A stretch of 60,086 bases of DNA. Source: Bacillota bacterium (GTDB lineage: Bacteria > Bacillota > Bacilli > Paenibacillales > Paenibacillaceae). The DNA lies in assembly GCA_023386495.1 (NCBI GenBank), contig JAEWJS010000103.1:1-60086 (forward strand), given 5' to 3'. Both the position numbers and the translations under genes were made by a program. The notes below the pieces were generated by a model. It ran no database searches. It was not told the origin of the DNA and saw nothing but the letters and a program-made list of their open reading frames with translations. Position 1 is the stretch's first letter; every line of letters starts with the position of its first letter. Shown here piece after piece: positions 23,044-32,335 of the stretch.

Positions 23044-23102
23044 GTCAATCCACCTTTGCTAGGCGGCTGTCAGAAGCCGCTGCGGCGGGGGTGGACTTTG
23101 AC
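23044..23102 (+). promoter_or_regulatory. structured leader before ispG
   Basis: GTCAATCCACC (23044-23054) pairs with GGTGG-AC-TTTGAC (23090-23102); inside, GCGGCT (23063-23068) pairs with AGCCGC (23075-23080). Two stacked stems fill the clpX-ispG gap and end 20 bases before the start codon. Role unknown. Confidence 0.5.
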
Positions 23103-23121
23103 GTTCATAGGAGAGAGGACC

Positions 23122-24228
23122 ATGAGACATCGCAAGGATACGGTGCCTGTCAAGGTTGGGAATCTGACGATCGGCGGGAGCAATGAAGTCATTATCCAGA
23201 GCATGTGCACGACCAAGACGGCGGATGTCGAGGCGACTGTCGCCGAGATTCTACGCTTGGAAGAGGCCGGCTGCCAGGTTGTGCGCGTGACCGTGAACAA
23301 CAAGGAAGCTGCGGCCGCAATCAAGGAGATCAAGAAGCGGATCCACATTCCGCTGGTTGCGGACATTCATTTCGATTACCGGCTTGCTCTGCAGGCGATT
23401 GAGAACGGCGTGGACAAGGTGCGGATCAATCCGGGCAACATCGGACGCCGCGAGAAGGTAGAGGAAGTCGTCAAGGCCTGCAAGGCGCGCGGCATTCCGA
23501 TTCGGATCGGCGTGAACGCCGGTTCGCTCGAGAATCACCTTTTGGAAAAGTACGGGTACCCGACGCCTGAAGCGATGGTGGAGAGCGCGCTGTTCCATAT
23601 CGGCATACTCGAGGAGCTTGATTTTCACGATATTATCGTCTCTCTTAAAGCTTCCGACGTACCGATGGCGATCGCCGCTTACGGCATGGCTGCAGAGAAG
23701 ATCAAGTACCCGCTTCACCTCGGCATTACCGAGGCCGGGACGCTGTTCTCCGGCACGATCAAGAGCTCGGCCGGAATCGGCGCGCTGCTCGCGATGGGCA
23801 TCGGCAATACGGTAAGAATCTCGCTTAGCGCCGATCCCGTCGAGGAAGTGAAGGTCGCGCGCGAGCTGCTGAAGTCGTTCGGGCTCATTACTAACGCGGC
23901 AACGCTTGTCTCCTGTCCAACATGTGGCCGACTCGACATTGACCTGTTCTCCATCGCGAACGAGGTGGAGGACTATATCGCGAAGATCAAGGTGCCGATC
24001 AAGGTATCCGTGCTCGGCTGCGCGGTGAACGGTCCCGGTGAAGCGAGGGAAGCCGACATCGGTATTGCCGGCGCCCGCGGCGAGGGCATGCTCTTCCGTT
24101 ACGGCGAGATGATCCGCAAGGTGCCGGAGGCCGAGCTGCTCAGTGAACTGAAGAAGGAGATCGATGAGATCGTGCGCGTCTTCGAGCTCACAGGAGAAAT
24201 ACCAGGGAGAAAGCACGTCCACTCGTAA
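23122..24228 (+). CDS. ispG: 4-hydroxy-3-methylbut-2-en-1-yl diphosphate synthase
   Basis: 368-residue iron-sulfur enzyme (GcpE) of the MEP isoprenoid pathway that converts methylerythritol cyclodiphosphate to HMBPP. The N-terminal barrel reads VKVGNLTIGGSNEVIIQSM and RINPGNIGRREK. The C-terminal [4Fe-4S] ligands are in SCPTCGRLD and LGCAVNGPGEA. ATG 23122 follows TAGGAGAGAGG; an upstream in-frame GTG (23035) would read through the leader hairpin and is rejected. It lies between clpX and lonB; fni at 3 kb acts on its downstream products. Confidence 0.96.
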   Translation: MRHRKDTVPVKVGNLTIGGSNEVIIQSMCTTKTADVEATVAEILRLEEAGCQVVRVTVNNKEAAAAIKEIKKRIHIPLVADIHFDYRLALQAIENGVDKVRINPGNIGRREKVEEVVKACKARGIPIRIGVNAGSLENHLLEKYGYPTPEAMVESALFHIGILEELDFHDIIVSLKASDVPMAIAAYGMAAEKIKYPLHLGITEAGTLFSGTIKSSAGIGALLAMGIGNTVRISLSADPVEEVKVARELLKSFGLITNAATLVSCPTCGRLDIDLFSIANEVEDYIAKIKVPIKVSVLGCAVNGPGEAREADIGIAGARGEGMLFRYGEMIRKVPEAELLSELKKEIDEIVRVFELTGEIPGRKHVHS

Positions 24229-24257
24229 TACAAATTCCATATCCGCTACGGTTATTC

Positions 24258-24309
24258 CATCCGGCTGGGGGCAATACTTACAAGTATTAGTCCCGTTGCC
24301 GGATGTTTT
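24258..24309 (+). terminator. strong hairpin after ispG, probable terminator
   Basis: CATCCGGC (24258-24265) pairs with GCCGGATG (24298-24305), then GGG/CCC and the inner arms AATACTT/AAGTATT, followed by TTTTA. Confidence 0.7.
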
Positions 24310-24350
24310 ACATTCCACGCGACGTTACCAGCGGAGGAGCGGATGAATTT

Positions 24351-26054
24351 ATGAACGTAAGTATGGTATTGATGTTGATTCAGGTGTTCTTTGCCGTGGT
24401 CATTGGCCTCTACTTCTGGAATCTGCTGCGCAATCAGAAGACGAATCGTTCCGCCGTGGATAAAGAATCCCGCAAGGAAATGGATAAGCTGCGCAAGCTT
24501 CGTTCCGTATCGCTCACGAAGCCGCTTGCGGAGAAAACGCGGCCGCAAACGCTGCATGACATCGTCGGGCAGCGAGACGGGCTGCGTGCGCTGAAGGCCT
24601 CCCTGTGCAGCGCGAATCCGCAGCACGTCATCATCTACGGACCGCCGGGCGTCGGCAAGACGGCTGCGGCGCGCGTCGTGCTGGAGGAGGCGAAGAAGAA
24701 CCCGACTTCGCCTTTCCTCCCGGACGCGAAGTTTACCGAGATCGATGCCACGACGGCCCGCTTCGACGAGCGAGGCATCGCCGACCCGCTGATCGGCTCT
24801 GTCCATGATCCGATCTATCAAGGCGCTGGCGCAATGGGCGTAGCCGGCATTCCGCAGCCTAAGCCTGGTGCCGTTACCAAGGCGCATGGCGGAATTCTAT
24901 TCATCGACGAAATCGGCGAATTGCATCCGATCCAGATGAACAAGCTGTTAAAGGTGCTCGAGGATCGCAAGGTGTTCCTGGAGAGCGCGTATTATAATTC
25001 GGAAGATCACAATGTTCCGATGTATATCCACGATATATTTCAGAACGGGCTGCCTGCAGACTTCCGTCTTGTCGGGGCAACGACGCGTTCGCCGCAGGAT
25101 CTCCCGCCTGCGCTTCGTTCGCGCTGCATGGAGATCTATTTTCGCCCGCTGCTCGCCGACGAGATCGCTTCGATCGCGAGAGGCGCCTTGTCGAAAATCG
25201 GGCTGCCTGCAAGCGATGAGGCCGTGCAAGTCATCATGAAGTACGCGACGAACGGGCGGGAGGCCGTCAACGTGGTGCAGCTGGCCGCTGGACTCGCGCT
25301 GTCCGAGAAGCGCAATGCCATTGCGGCAAGCGACATCGAATGGGTCGTGAACAGCAGCCAAATTCCGCCGCGTCCGGATCGCAAGGTGCCAAGCTCGCCT
25401 CAGATCGGTTTCGTGAACGGACTTGCCGTCTACGGACCGAATATGGGTCTCTTGCTTGAGATCGAGGTCAGCGCGATTCCCGTGCGGGGAGGCAAAGGCT
25501 CCTTCACGATTACGGGCGTCGTAGACGAGGAAGAGCTGGGCGGCGGCTCGCGGACGCTTCGCCGCAAGAGCATGGCGAAGGGCTCGGTGGAGAACGTGCT
25601 CACGATTATGCGGCGTTACGGCTTTCAGCCGAACCATTACGACTTGCACATCAATTTTCCGGGCGGTACGCCGATCGACGGTCCTTCGGCCGGCATCGCG
25701 ATGATGACGGCAATCGCGTCCGCGATCATGGGCGTGCCGGTCGACAATAAGCTGGCCATGACGGGCGAGATCGGCATTCACGGCAACGTGAAGCCGGTAG
25801 GCGGCGTGCTTGCCAAGGTGGAGGCCGCATTCCAATCCGGCGCCACGACGGTCGTCATTCCGAAGGACAATTGGCAGGATATTTTCGGCAACCTGGAAGG
25901 GCTGCGCGTAGTCGCGGCAGAGCATATCGAGGACGTATTCCGCGTCGCGTTCCCCGAGATGGAGCTTAAGGTGCCGGAGCTTGAGACGGCGAAGCCTGGG
26001 GAGATGTTCATGACGCCGGGCGTATCGTATTTGCAGGCGGATTCCGCAGAGTGA
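24351..26054 (+). CDS. lonB: membrane-anchored ATP-dependent protease LonB
   Basis: 567-residue LonB of the Bacillales type. An N-terminal membrane helix (VLMLIQVFFAVVIGLYFW) is followed by a basic linker. The AAA+ domain has Walker A GPPGVGKT (about residues 97-104) and Walker B ILFIDEIGEL. The Lon protease domain has the Ser-Lys dyad: Ser near 445 in DGPSAG and Lys near 488 in GGVLAKVEAA. In B. subtilis LonB is made in the forespore. The start at 24351 (MNVSMVLML) follows GGAGGAG (24333-24339); an upstream ATG at 24303 lies in the terminator region. Confidence 0.96.
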   Translation: MNVSMVLMLIQVFFAVVIGLYFWNLLRNQKTNRSAVDKESRKEMDKLRKLRSVSLTKPLAEKTRPQTLHDIVGQRDGLRALKASLCSANPQHVIIYGPPGVGKTAAARVVLEEAKKNPTSPFLPDAKFTEIDATTARFDERGIADPLIGSVHDPIYQGAGAMGVAGIPQPKPGAVTKAHGGILFIDEIGELHPIQMNKLLKVLEDRKVFLESAYYNSEDHNVPMYIHDIFQNGLPADFRLVGATTRSPQDLPPALRSRCMEIYFRPLLADEIASIARGALSKIGLPASDEAVQVIMKYATNGREAVNVVQLAAGLALSEKRNAIAASDIEWVVNSSQIPPRPDRKVPSSPQIGFVNGLAVYGPNMGLLLEIEVSAIPVRGGKGSFTITGVVDEEELGGGSRTLRRKSMAKGSVENVLTIMRRYGFQPNHYDLHINFPGGTPIDGPSAGIAMMTAIASAIMGVPVDNKLAMTGEIGIHGNVKPVGGVLAKVEAAFQSGATTVVIPKDNWQDIFGNLEGLRVVAAEHIEDVFRVAFPEMELKVPELETAKPGEMFMTPGVSYLQADSAE

Positions 26055-26087
26055 TAAAATAGGAAGATCAACGAGGGAGGTGCTTGC

Positions 26088-28487
26088 ATGGGACCTGGCA
26101 AATGGAAAGGCCGTCGGCTGCCGTTGCTGCCGCTAAGAGGGCTGCTCGTATATCCCAGCATGGTGCTCCACCTAGACGTCGGCAGGGATAAATCGGTCCG
26201 GGCGTTGGAGCGGTCGATGATCGATGATCATATGATCTTGCTGTGCTCGCAATCGGAAGTGAACATCGAAGAGCCGACGGAGGAAGATATCTACCGCGTA
26301 GGCACGATCGCGCGCGTGCGGCAGATGCTGAAGCTCCCGAACGGTACGATTCGGGTGCTCGTCGAGGGCGTCGTGCGTGCCGAAATCGTGGATTACCTGC
26401 CGAACGACCAATTCTATGAGGTGCAGGTGAAGGAGCTTCCGGAGCAGGAAACTTCGGATCCCGAACTCGATGCGCTGATGCGAACCGTGCTCGGCCAGTT
26501 CGAGCATTACATCAATCTATCCAAGAAGGTGACGCCGGAGACGCTCGCAGCCGTAACCGATATCGACGAGCCCGGAAGGCTGGCAGACGTCATCACGAGC
26601 CATCTGTCGCTGAAGATTAAGGATAAGCAGGACATCTTGGAGACGATCGACGTGCGTGCCCGTCTTGAGCGGCTCCTCGACATGCTGAACAATGAACGCG
26701 AAGTGCTGGAGCTTGAACGCAAGATCAGCCAGCGCGTGAAGAAGCAGATGGAGAAGACGCAGAAGGAGTATTACCTGCGCGAGCAGATGAAGGCGATCCA
26801 GAAGGAGCTCGGCGACAAGGAAGGCCGGGCCGGCGAAGTCGAGGAACTGCGTGCGCAGCTGGAGAAAGCTGAGGTTCCGGAGCTGGTTGCCGAGAAGATC
26901 GAGAAAGAAATCGACCGCCTCGAGAAGATGCCGAATTCTTCGGCCGAGGCGGGCGTCATTCGCAATTATATCGATTGGCTGCTCGCACTGCCTTGGAGCA
27001 AGCGGACGGAGGACGATCTAAATATCGCCAAGGCGGAGATGATCCTGAACGAGGATCATTACGGCTTGGAGAAGCCGAAGGAACGGGTGCTCGAGTACTT
27101 GGCCGTGCAGAAGCTGGTCAAGAAGCTGAAGGGTCCGATCCTGTGTCTCGTCGGTCCTCCGGGCGTCGGCAAGACATCGATGGCACGTTCGATTGCCAAG
27201 TCGCTCGGTCGTGAATTCGTGCGCATCTCGCTTGGCGGGGTGAGGGACGAAGCCGAAATCCGCGGCCATCGCAGAACTTATGTCGGCGCCATGCCGGGAC
27301 GAATCATACAAGGAATGAAGACGGCGGGCTCCGCGAATCCTGTATTCCTGCTCGACGAGATCGACAAAATGGCCATGGATTTCCGCGGGGATCCTGCTTC
27401 GGCGCTGCTTGAGGTGCTTGACCCGGAGCAGAACAATACGTTCAGCGACCACTTCGTCGAGGTGCCGTTCGATCTGTCGAACGTCATGTTCGTGACGACG
27501 GCCAATGCGATCCACAACATTCCGAGACCGCTGCTGGACCGGATGGAAGTGCTCTATATTCCGGGCTACACGGAGATCGAGAAGCTGCAGATCGCACAGA
27601 AGTACCTGGCACCGAAGCAGAAGAAGGATCACGGACTCGAGGACAGCCAGCTCACGATCGACGAATCGGCGATCATGCAAGTCATCCGCGAATATACGCG
27701 CGAATCCGGCGTCCGCAACCTGGAACAGCAGATCGCTTCGTTATGCCGCAAGGCAGCCAAAGAGATCGTGGCCGATCCGGAACGCGGCGCGATCGTGGTG
27801 GATTCGGAGATGGTCAAGGCATGGCTGGGTCCAGGGAAATTCCGTTACGGCCTTGCCGAGGCAGAGGACCAGATCGGAGCGGTTACCGGGCTTGCATGGA
27901 CGGAGGTCGGCGGCGATACGCTCGTCATTGAAGTCACGATCATGCCGGGCAGCGGCAAGCTGACGCTGACGGGCAAGCTGGGCGACGTGATGAAGGAATC
28001 CGCGCAAGCTGCCTTCAGCTATACCCGTTCGAAGGCTAGGGAGCTGCGAATCGAGCCGGACTTTCACGAGAAGAACGACATCCACATCCACATTCCCGAA
28101 GGCGCGATTCCGAAGGACGGTCCATCCGCGGGGATTACGATCGCCACGGCGCTCATCTCTGCGCTTACGGGACGCTACGTCTCTAAGGAAGTGGCCATGA
28201 CCGGGGAGATTACGCTGCGGGGACGCGTGCTGCCGATCGGCGGGTTGAAGGAGAAATCGTTGGCCGCGCATCGAGCGGGCATTCGGACGATTCTGCTGCC
28301 AAAGGATAACGAGCGCGATCTGGCCGATATACCGGACAGCATCCGCGAGGAGATGACGTTCATTCCGGTCGCGCATATGGATGAGGTTCTGCAGCATGCG
28401 CTGCGGGGCGGCCATACGCCGTTCCAGCCGCCGGTAGGGGATATGCCGGCAGCCGAATCAGAAGATTTGCACGTCGATCTGCATTAA
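26088..28487 (+). CDS. lonA: ATP-dependent protease LonA
   Basis: 799-residue soluble Lon. The N-terminal substrate-binding domain (LPLLPLRGLLVYPSMVLHL) is followed by a long coiled-coil region (about 190-290). The AAA+ domain has Walker A GPPGVGKT (about 355-362) and Walker B PVFLLDEIDKM. The protease domain has catalytic Ser near 679 (KDGPSAG) and Lys near 722 (GGLKEKSLAAHRAG). It degrades damaged and regulatory proteins in the cytoplasm. It begins 33 bases after lonB and GAGGGAGGTG precedes the start. The lonB-lonA-ysxC order is the Bacillales order. Confidence 0.98.
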   Translation: MGPGKWKGRRLPLLPLRGLLVYPSMVLHLDVGRDKSVRALERSMIDDHMILLCSQSEVNIEEPTEEDIYRVGTIARVRQMLKLPNGTIRVLVEGVVRAEIVDYLPNDQFYEVQVKELPEQETSDPELDALMRTVLGQFEHYINLSKKVTPETLAAVTDIDEPGRLADVITSHLSLKIKDKQDILETIDVRARLERLLDMLNNEREVLELERKISQRVKKQMEKTQKEYYLREQMKAIQKELGDKEGRAGEVEELRAQLEKAEVPELVAEKIEKEIDRLEKMPNSSAEAGVIRNYIDWLLALPWSKRTEDDLNIAKAEMILNEDHYGLEKPKERVLEYLAVQKLVKKLKGPILCLVGPPGVGKTSMARSIAKSLGREFVRISLGGVRDEAEIRGHRRTYVGAMPGRIIQGMKTAGSANPVFLLDEIDKMAMDFRGDPASALLEVLDPEQNNTFSDHFVEVPFDLSNVMFVTTANAIHNIPRPLLDRMEVLYIPGYTEIEKLQIAQKYLAPKQKKDHGLEDSQLTIDESAIMQVIREYTRESGVRNLEQQIASLCRKAAKEIVADPERGAIVVDSEMVKAWLGPGKFRYGLAEAEDQIGAVTGLAWTEVGGDTLVIEVTIMPGSGKLTLTGKLGDVMKESAQAAFSYTRSKARELRIEPDFHEKNDIHIHIPEGAIPKDGPSAGITIATALISALTGRYVSKEVAMTGEITLRGRVLPIGGLKEKSLAAHRAGIRTILLPKDNERDLADIPDSIREEMTFIPVAHMDEVLQHALRGGHTPFQPPVGDMPAAESEDLHVDLH

Positions 28488-28516
28488 AATAACAGTTGTC
28501 AGGGGAAACGAAACGG

Positions 28517-29161
28517 ATGAAGGACATGGGAGCACCGCAATACACGCGCAAGCCAGTACCGGAAGAGAACATTTTCAAAATTATGAGCGCCGATTTCATT
28601 ATCAGTGCTGTCGGTCCGGACCAGTTCCCGGAGGACGGCTTGCCTGAGATCGCGCTGGCAGGCCGTTCCAACGTGGGCAAGTCATCGCTCATTAACAGAA
28701 TGATCATGCGCAAGAACTTGGCCCGCACGAGTGCACAGCCCGGCAAGACGCAGCAATTGAACTATTATCGCATTAACGAGCGGCTATACTTCGTCGATTT
28801 TCCCGGTTACGGGTATGCTCGAGTGTCGAAGGTGCAGCGGCAAAAATGGGGCGAAATCGCAGAGGCGTATATCACGAATCGGGAGCCGCTGAAGCTGCTG
28901 ATCCTGATCATCGATATACGCCATGAGCCGTCGGAGGACGACAAGATGATGTACGATTGGCTCAAGCACCATGGCATTCGCGTCTGTATCGTCGCGACGA
29001 AAGCGGACAAAATTCCGCGCGGCAAATGGGATAAGCACGTCAAGATGATCAAGCAGTCGCTTCACGCGCACCCCGAAGATCAGGTGGTGCTATTCTCCTC
29101 CGAAACCGGGAACGGGCGCGAGGTGCTGTGGAACGTCATTGTGGAGGCAATTGCAGAATAA
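28517..29161 (+). CDS. ysxC: ribosome biogenesis GTPase YsxC/EngB
   Basis: 214-residue essential GTPase for 50S assembly. G1 is GRSNVGKSS, G2 sits around TSAQPGKTQ, G3 is DFPGYGYA, G4 is TKADKIPRGKWDKH, and G5 is FSSETGNG. The region homologous to B. subtilis YsxC begins around MSADFIISAVGPDQF (ATG 28583). The upstream ATG 28517 is chosen because AGGGGAAA lies before it, but this gives about 22 extra residues and the start is uncertain (28526 and 28583 are alternatives). It follows lonA by 29 bases. Confidence 0.95.
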   Translation: MKDMGAPQYTRKPVPEENIFKIMSADFIISAVGPDQFPEDGLPEIALAGRSNVGKSSLINRMIMRKNLARTSAQPGKTQQLNYYRINERLYFVDFPGYGYARVSKVQRQKWGEIAEAYITNREPLKLLILIIDIRHEPSEDDKMMYDWLKHHGIRVCIVATKADKIPRGKWDKHVKMIKQSLHAHPEDQVVLFSSETGNGREVLWNVIVEAIAE

Positions 29162-29162
29162 G

Positions 29163-29245
29163 GGAGAAAGCCCGTTATCTCGCGCTATTAAAGAGAGGAT
29201 ACAGCGGAATAAGCGTACTCCTTACGGGATTTCTCCGGTTTTTCA
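29163..29245 (+). terminator. possible terminator after ysxC, with a large loop
   Basis: GGAGAAA-G-CCCGT (about 29163-29175) pairs with ACGGG-A-TTTCTCC (29224-29236), one mismatch, then GGTTTTT. The loop is about 50 bases. A TATAAT (29302-29307) for the next gene follows. Confidence 0.4.
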
Positions 29246-29366
29246 CAGAAATATGCGCTTAAATCAAGACTCATCCGCAGGAAGTCGCTTTACGGATCGC
29301 GTATAATAGAAGCAGGCAGCGAAATAAGGAACCAAATTGCAAGTCTATAGAATTGAGGAGATCTGT

Positions 29367-29960
29367 ATGGCTCAACGGTTAGCCACGGAGTATGTAAAAG
29401 CCTGTCTGCAGTTAACGTCACAAGAGATGGCTAAGTTTGTTCGTTTCATGGGAGACCAGAACATCCAGATGCAAGTCCGCGTACTGGAGAACGGCAACCA
29501 TGAACTGGCCCTCGTCGATGAAGCAGGTAAGGAAGAAATCCGCCTGACCTTTGAAAGGCAACACGATATGTTCGTATGTGTGCTCTCCTGCCGCCTGATT
29601 CACCCAAGATTGACGAATGCGATGCGTAAAGCGGTTTCTGCCTTCCGGGGAGATGCCGTGGTGAACCGGATCTATCCGGCTTATACGATGGTATACCACT
29701 ACAGCAAGGGCGCCGTAACCCGGATTATCGAGCAATCGAAAGGGACGTCGCGCACGATCTTCGAATTGAAGGATACGCTGGGTCAGCTGGAGCGGACCTT
29801 CAGCAGCCGCCAAGTCGAAGCCGAGATCGAACGGATCGGCTGCGCGGTGAACGAACTGCTCGACCTGCGCAATCAATGCAGGGATGCGGGCGAGATCCGC
29901 GAGATCGACGAGCGGTTGAAGCATTATACGCAGCGGCTGTTCGTGCTTGAAGCCGAATAA
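29367..29960 (+). CDS. conserved hypothetical protein, 197 aa
   Basis: Not recognised. 197 residues, soluble and basic to neutral. The first 130 residues look alpha/beta (QVRVLENGNHELALVDEAG, DMFVCVLSCRLIHPRLTNA). The C-terminal 60 residues form a helical segment with coiled-coil character (TLGQLERTFSSRQVEAEIE). TTGAGGAG (29353-29360) is six bases before the ATG, and TATAAT at 29302-29307 is a likely -10. It lies alone between terminators, next to speD. Similar orphan genes occur in Paenibacillus genomes. Confidence 0.75.
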   Translation: MAQRLATEYVKACLQLTSQEMAKFVRFMGDQNIQMQVRVLENGNHELALVDEAGKEEIRLTFERQHDMFVCVLSCRLIHPRLTNAMRKAVSAFRGDAVVNRIYPAYTMVYHYSKGAVTRIIEQSKGTSRTIFELKDTLGQLERTFSSRQVEAEIERIGCAVNELLDLRNQCRDAGEIREIDERLKHYTQRLFVLEAE

Positions 29961-29986
29961 GCCATTCCCTACCATAGCAAGATGAC

Positions 29987-30023
29987 AGAACGTTCGGGTG
30001 CGATCCGCCCGAACGTTCTTTTT
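29987..30023 (+). terminator. intrinsic terminator
   Basis: Perfect 12-base arms AGAACGTTCGGG (29987-29998) and CCCGAACGTTCT (30008-30019), then TTTT. Confidence 0.92.
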
Positions 30024-30186
30024 ACGTTGCGGAGGCTGCACAAGTGGGGGCCATCCGTCATAGTTTGAGTACGGAAGCCGCGCTGGCAGCGAAACGATCG
30101 GCTGGAGGGCGCAGCCGAAAGCCGCTGAAAAAAACTGTTGCATTTCTCGTCGATAGATGTTACTTTTAATTTCGTTGAAAAGAATA

Positions 30187-30303
30187 TAGGAACCAGGATT
30201 CACTCAGGACATGTAATGTTGCGAGAGATTATTCCCTCGGGTAGTGAATGACGTAGGTCCTAGCGGATGAAATTTTTTAAACATTTTATTCCTAGGAAGG
30301 GGG
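30187..30303 (+). promoter_or_regulatory. foldable leader of speD with two exclusive pairings
   Basis: TAGGAACC (30187-30194) pairs with GGTCCTA (30256-30262), ATTCACT (30198-30204) with AGTGAAT (30243-30249), and GAG/CTC closes an inner hairpin. Alternatively TCCTAG (30258-30263) pairs with CTAGGA (30292-30297), the 5' part of the ribosome site (30295-30303). The two states exclude each other, as in a switch. The promoter is not certain; TTGCAT-17-TACTTT near 30137-30165 is one candidate. From 30024 to there I see nothing else. Confidence 0.5.
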
Positions 30304-30311
30304 ACCGGAAG

Positions 30312-30710
30312 ATGGAATACTCAACTTTCGGAAGACATGTAGCTGTTGATGCTTGGGGTGTAGATTTTGATTTGCTGAACAGCGCGGAGGCCTTGCAAGC
30401 TCACATGGTAGAAGCTGCTGAGGCGTGCGGCGCAACGGTTCTGTCTGTGCAATCCAAACAGTTCGAGCCTCAAGGCGCAACGGTTCTCGTATTGTTATCT
30501 GAGAGCCATCTCTCCATTCACACGTATCCTGAGAAAGGTTTCGCTGCGCTGGATTGCTATACCTGCGGCGAGACGGTAGATCCTCAGCTTGCGATCGATT
30601 ACATGCTGGCGGTACTCAAGCCGAAGACGGCACATGCCAAGAAGCTAGTGCGCGGTATGGGCGAGCTGCAAGTCGTAGAACCTGAATTGAAAAGCGTACA
30701 GCTGGTATAA
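30312..30710 (+). CDS. speD: S-adenosylmethionine decarboxylase proenzyme
   Basis: 132-residue class 1B SAM decarboxylase, which makes decarboxylated SAM for spermidine synthesis. It self-cleaves to form a pyruvoyl group at Ser65 in LSESHLS; His70 and Cys85 (CYTCGE) are the processing and proton-donor residues, matching the spacing of the well-studied Thermotoga enzyme. The start at 30312 has GGAAGGGGG eight bases upstream. An in-frame ATG at 30267 (MKFFKHFIPRKG...) would add 15 residues not usual in the family. No speE is adjacent. Confidence 0.95.
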   Translation: MEYSTFGRHVAVDAWGVDFDLLNSAEALQAHMVEAAEACGATVLSVQSKQFEPQGATVLVLLSESHLSIHTYPEKGFAALDCYTCGETVDPQLAIDYMLAVLKPKTAHAKKLVRGMGELQVVEPELKSVQLV

Positions 30711-30727
30711 GCTTTGCCGGCATTACC

Positions 30728-30763
30728 GTAACCATGACGCTATGCGTCATGGTTACTTTTTTT
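30728..30763 (+). terminator. intrinsic terminator of speD
   Basis: Perfect 13-base arms GTAACCATGACGC (30728-30740) and GCGTCATGGTTAC (30744-30756), then seven Ts. Confidence 0.95.
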
Positions 30764-30921
30764 CGTGAAGCGTTAGAGCGAAATAGTATAAAGGCGCAGG
30801 CCTACGTTTACAATAGGGGATGACTGGATTTTCATACTTTTTTCATAATTGCCGCCGTACGGCCTGTCGAACTATGCTATACTATTTTTGTTCATTTCAA
30901 TTACGGAAGGTGGTGACGCAT

Positions 30922-32313
30922 GTGCACATCATGGTTGTGGGTTTGAATTATCGGACTTCGCCCGTCGAGGTACGCGAACGATTCACGTTCGCCGAAGCCG
31001 ACCTGGCCGAGGCCGTTAAGCAGCTCAAACAAACGAAGAGCATCTTGGAGGGCGTCATCGTTGCCACTTGCAATCGGACCGAAATCTATGCGGTCGTTGA
31101 CCGTCATCATCTATGCGGCCACTATGTCCGCACATTCATGGAGCAATGGTTCGGCATGCGTCGAGATCAATTCACGCAGCATCTCTATATGTATGAAGAC
31201 GAACAGGCGATCGAGCATCTGTTCCGCGTCGCAAGCGGCTTGGACTCGATGGTCATCGGCGAGACGCAAATCTTAGGGCAGGTTAGGGACGCTTTCCTGC
31301 TGGCTCAGCGCCAGAAGGCAACGGGAACCTTGTTCAACATGCTGTTCAAGCAAGCGGTCACGCTGGCTAAGCGTGCGCATGCGGAGACCTCGATCGGCGA
31401 AGCGGCTGTCTCGGTCAGCTATGCGGCGGTCGAGCTGGGCAAGCGGATCTTCGGGCAATTCGCCGGGAAGACCGTCATGATCATGGGCGCCGGCAAGATG
31501 AGCGAGCTCACCGTGAAGCATCTGTACGCGAACGGCGCCGACCGCGTTCTCGTCGTGAACCGGACCTATGAGCGTGCTGTGGAACTCGCCGATAAGTTCA
31601 ACGGCATTCCGCTCACCTATGCGGATGCCGTGCTCCGGCTGCCGGAAGCGGATGTGGTCATCAGCTCGACGGGCTCGCAGGAGTACGTGCTCACGATGAA
31701 GCAAGTCGAAGAGGCGATGCAGCAGCGCAAGTCGCGTCCGTTGTTCATGATCGATATCGCGGTCCCGCGGGATCTTGATCCTGCTATATCGTCGTTAGCG
31801 AACGTATTCTTGTACGACATCGATGACCTGGAAGGAATCGTGGAGAGCAACCTGGAGCAGCGCAAGCGGGAGGCAACGAAGATCGACGCGATGATCGAGG
31901 TCGAGCTGGAAGCTTTCCGGCAATGGTATAAGACGCTTGGCGTCGTGCCATTGATTCGCGCCTTGCAGACGAAGGCCGAAGCGATTCATCAGGAGACGAT
32001 GGCAAGCATGATGAATAAGCTGCCGGATCTGGACGAACACGAGCTTAAGGTCATTCGCAAGCTGACGAAGAGCATCGTGAACCAGATGATGCAGGATCCG
32101 ATCGTGCGGATCAAGGATCTGGCCGGCGACAAGCGGGCCGACGACGCGATGGATATGTTCGTGAAGCTGTTCGCGCTCGAGGAGACGCTGGCGCAGCAGG
32201 CGGAGGGCAAGGCTGGAGCCGAGCGGCCGAGCGTGAAGCCGGCGGCTGCATTGGACGCAGCTCCACGCACATCAACCATTGCCGGCAGCGGACTTGCGGC
32301 CGTGACGCCATAG
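30922..32313 (+). CDS. hemA: glutamyl-tRNA reductase
   Basis: 463-residue first enzyme of the C5 haem pathway; it reduces glutamyl-tRNA to glutamate-1-semialdehyde. Catalytic Cys50 is in ATCNRTEIYAV; the signature HLFRVASGLDSMVIGETQIL follows, then the NADPH-binding GAGKMSEL and a helical dimerisation domain. The GTG start at 30922 (MHIMVVGLNYRTSP) matches B. subtilis HemA and has AAGGTGGTG upstream; a longer frame from 30820 has no site. TATACT (30878-30883) is a likely -10. It leads the hemA-hemX-sirC-hemC-cobA/hemD-hemB operon. Confidence 0.97.
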   Translation: MHIMVVGLNYRTSPVEVRERFTFAEADLAEAVKQLKQTKSILEGVIVATCNRTEIYAVVDRHHLCGHYVRTFMEQWFGMRRDQFTQHLYMYEDEQAIEHLFRVASGLDSMVIGETQILGQVRDAFLLAQRQKATGTLFNMLFKQAVTLAKRAHAETSIGEAAVSVSYAAVELGKRIFGQFAGKTVMIMGAGKMSELTVKHLYANGADRVLVVNRTYERAVELADKFNGIPLTYADAVLRLPEADVVISSTGSQEYVLTMKQVEEAMQQRKSRPLFMIDIAVPRDLDPAISSLANVFLYDIDDLEGIVESNLEQRKREATKIDAMIEVELEAFRQWYKTLGVVPLIRALQTKAEAIHQETMASMMNKLPDLDEHELKVIRKLTKSIVNQMMQDPIVRIKDLAGDKRADDAMDMFVKLFALEETLAQQAEGKAGAERPSVKPAAALDAAPRTSTIAGSGLAAVTP

Positions 32314-32335
32314 GTTGGTCCGACGGGAGGCGCCG

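Noticed and set aside
30267..30311. Longer SpeD starting at ATG 30267
   Set aside because: Overlaps the leader and ribosome site and adds residues not usual in the family; ATG 30312 has a good site.
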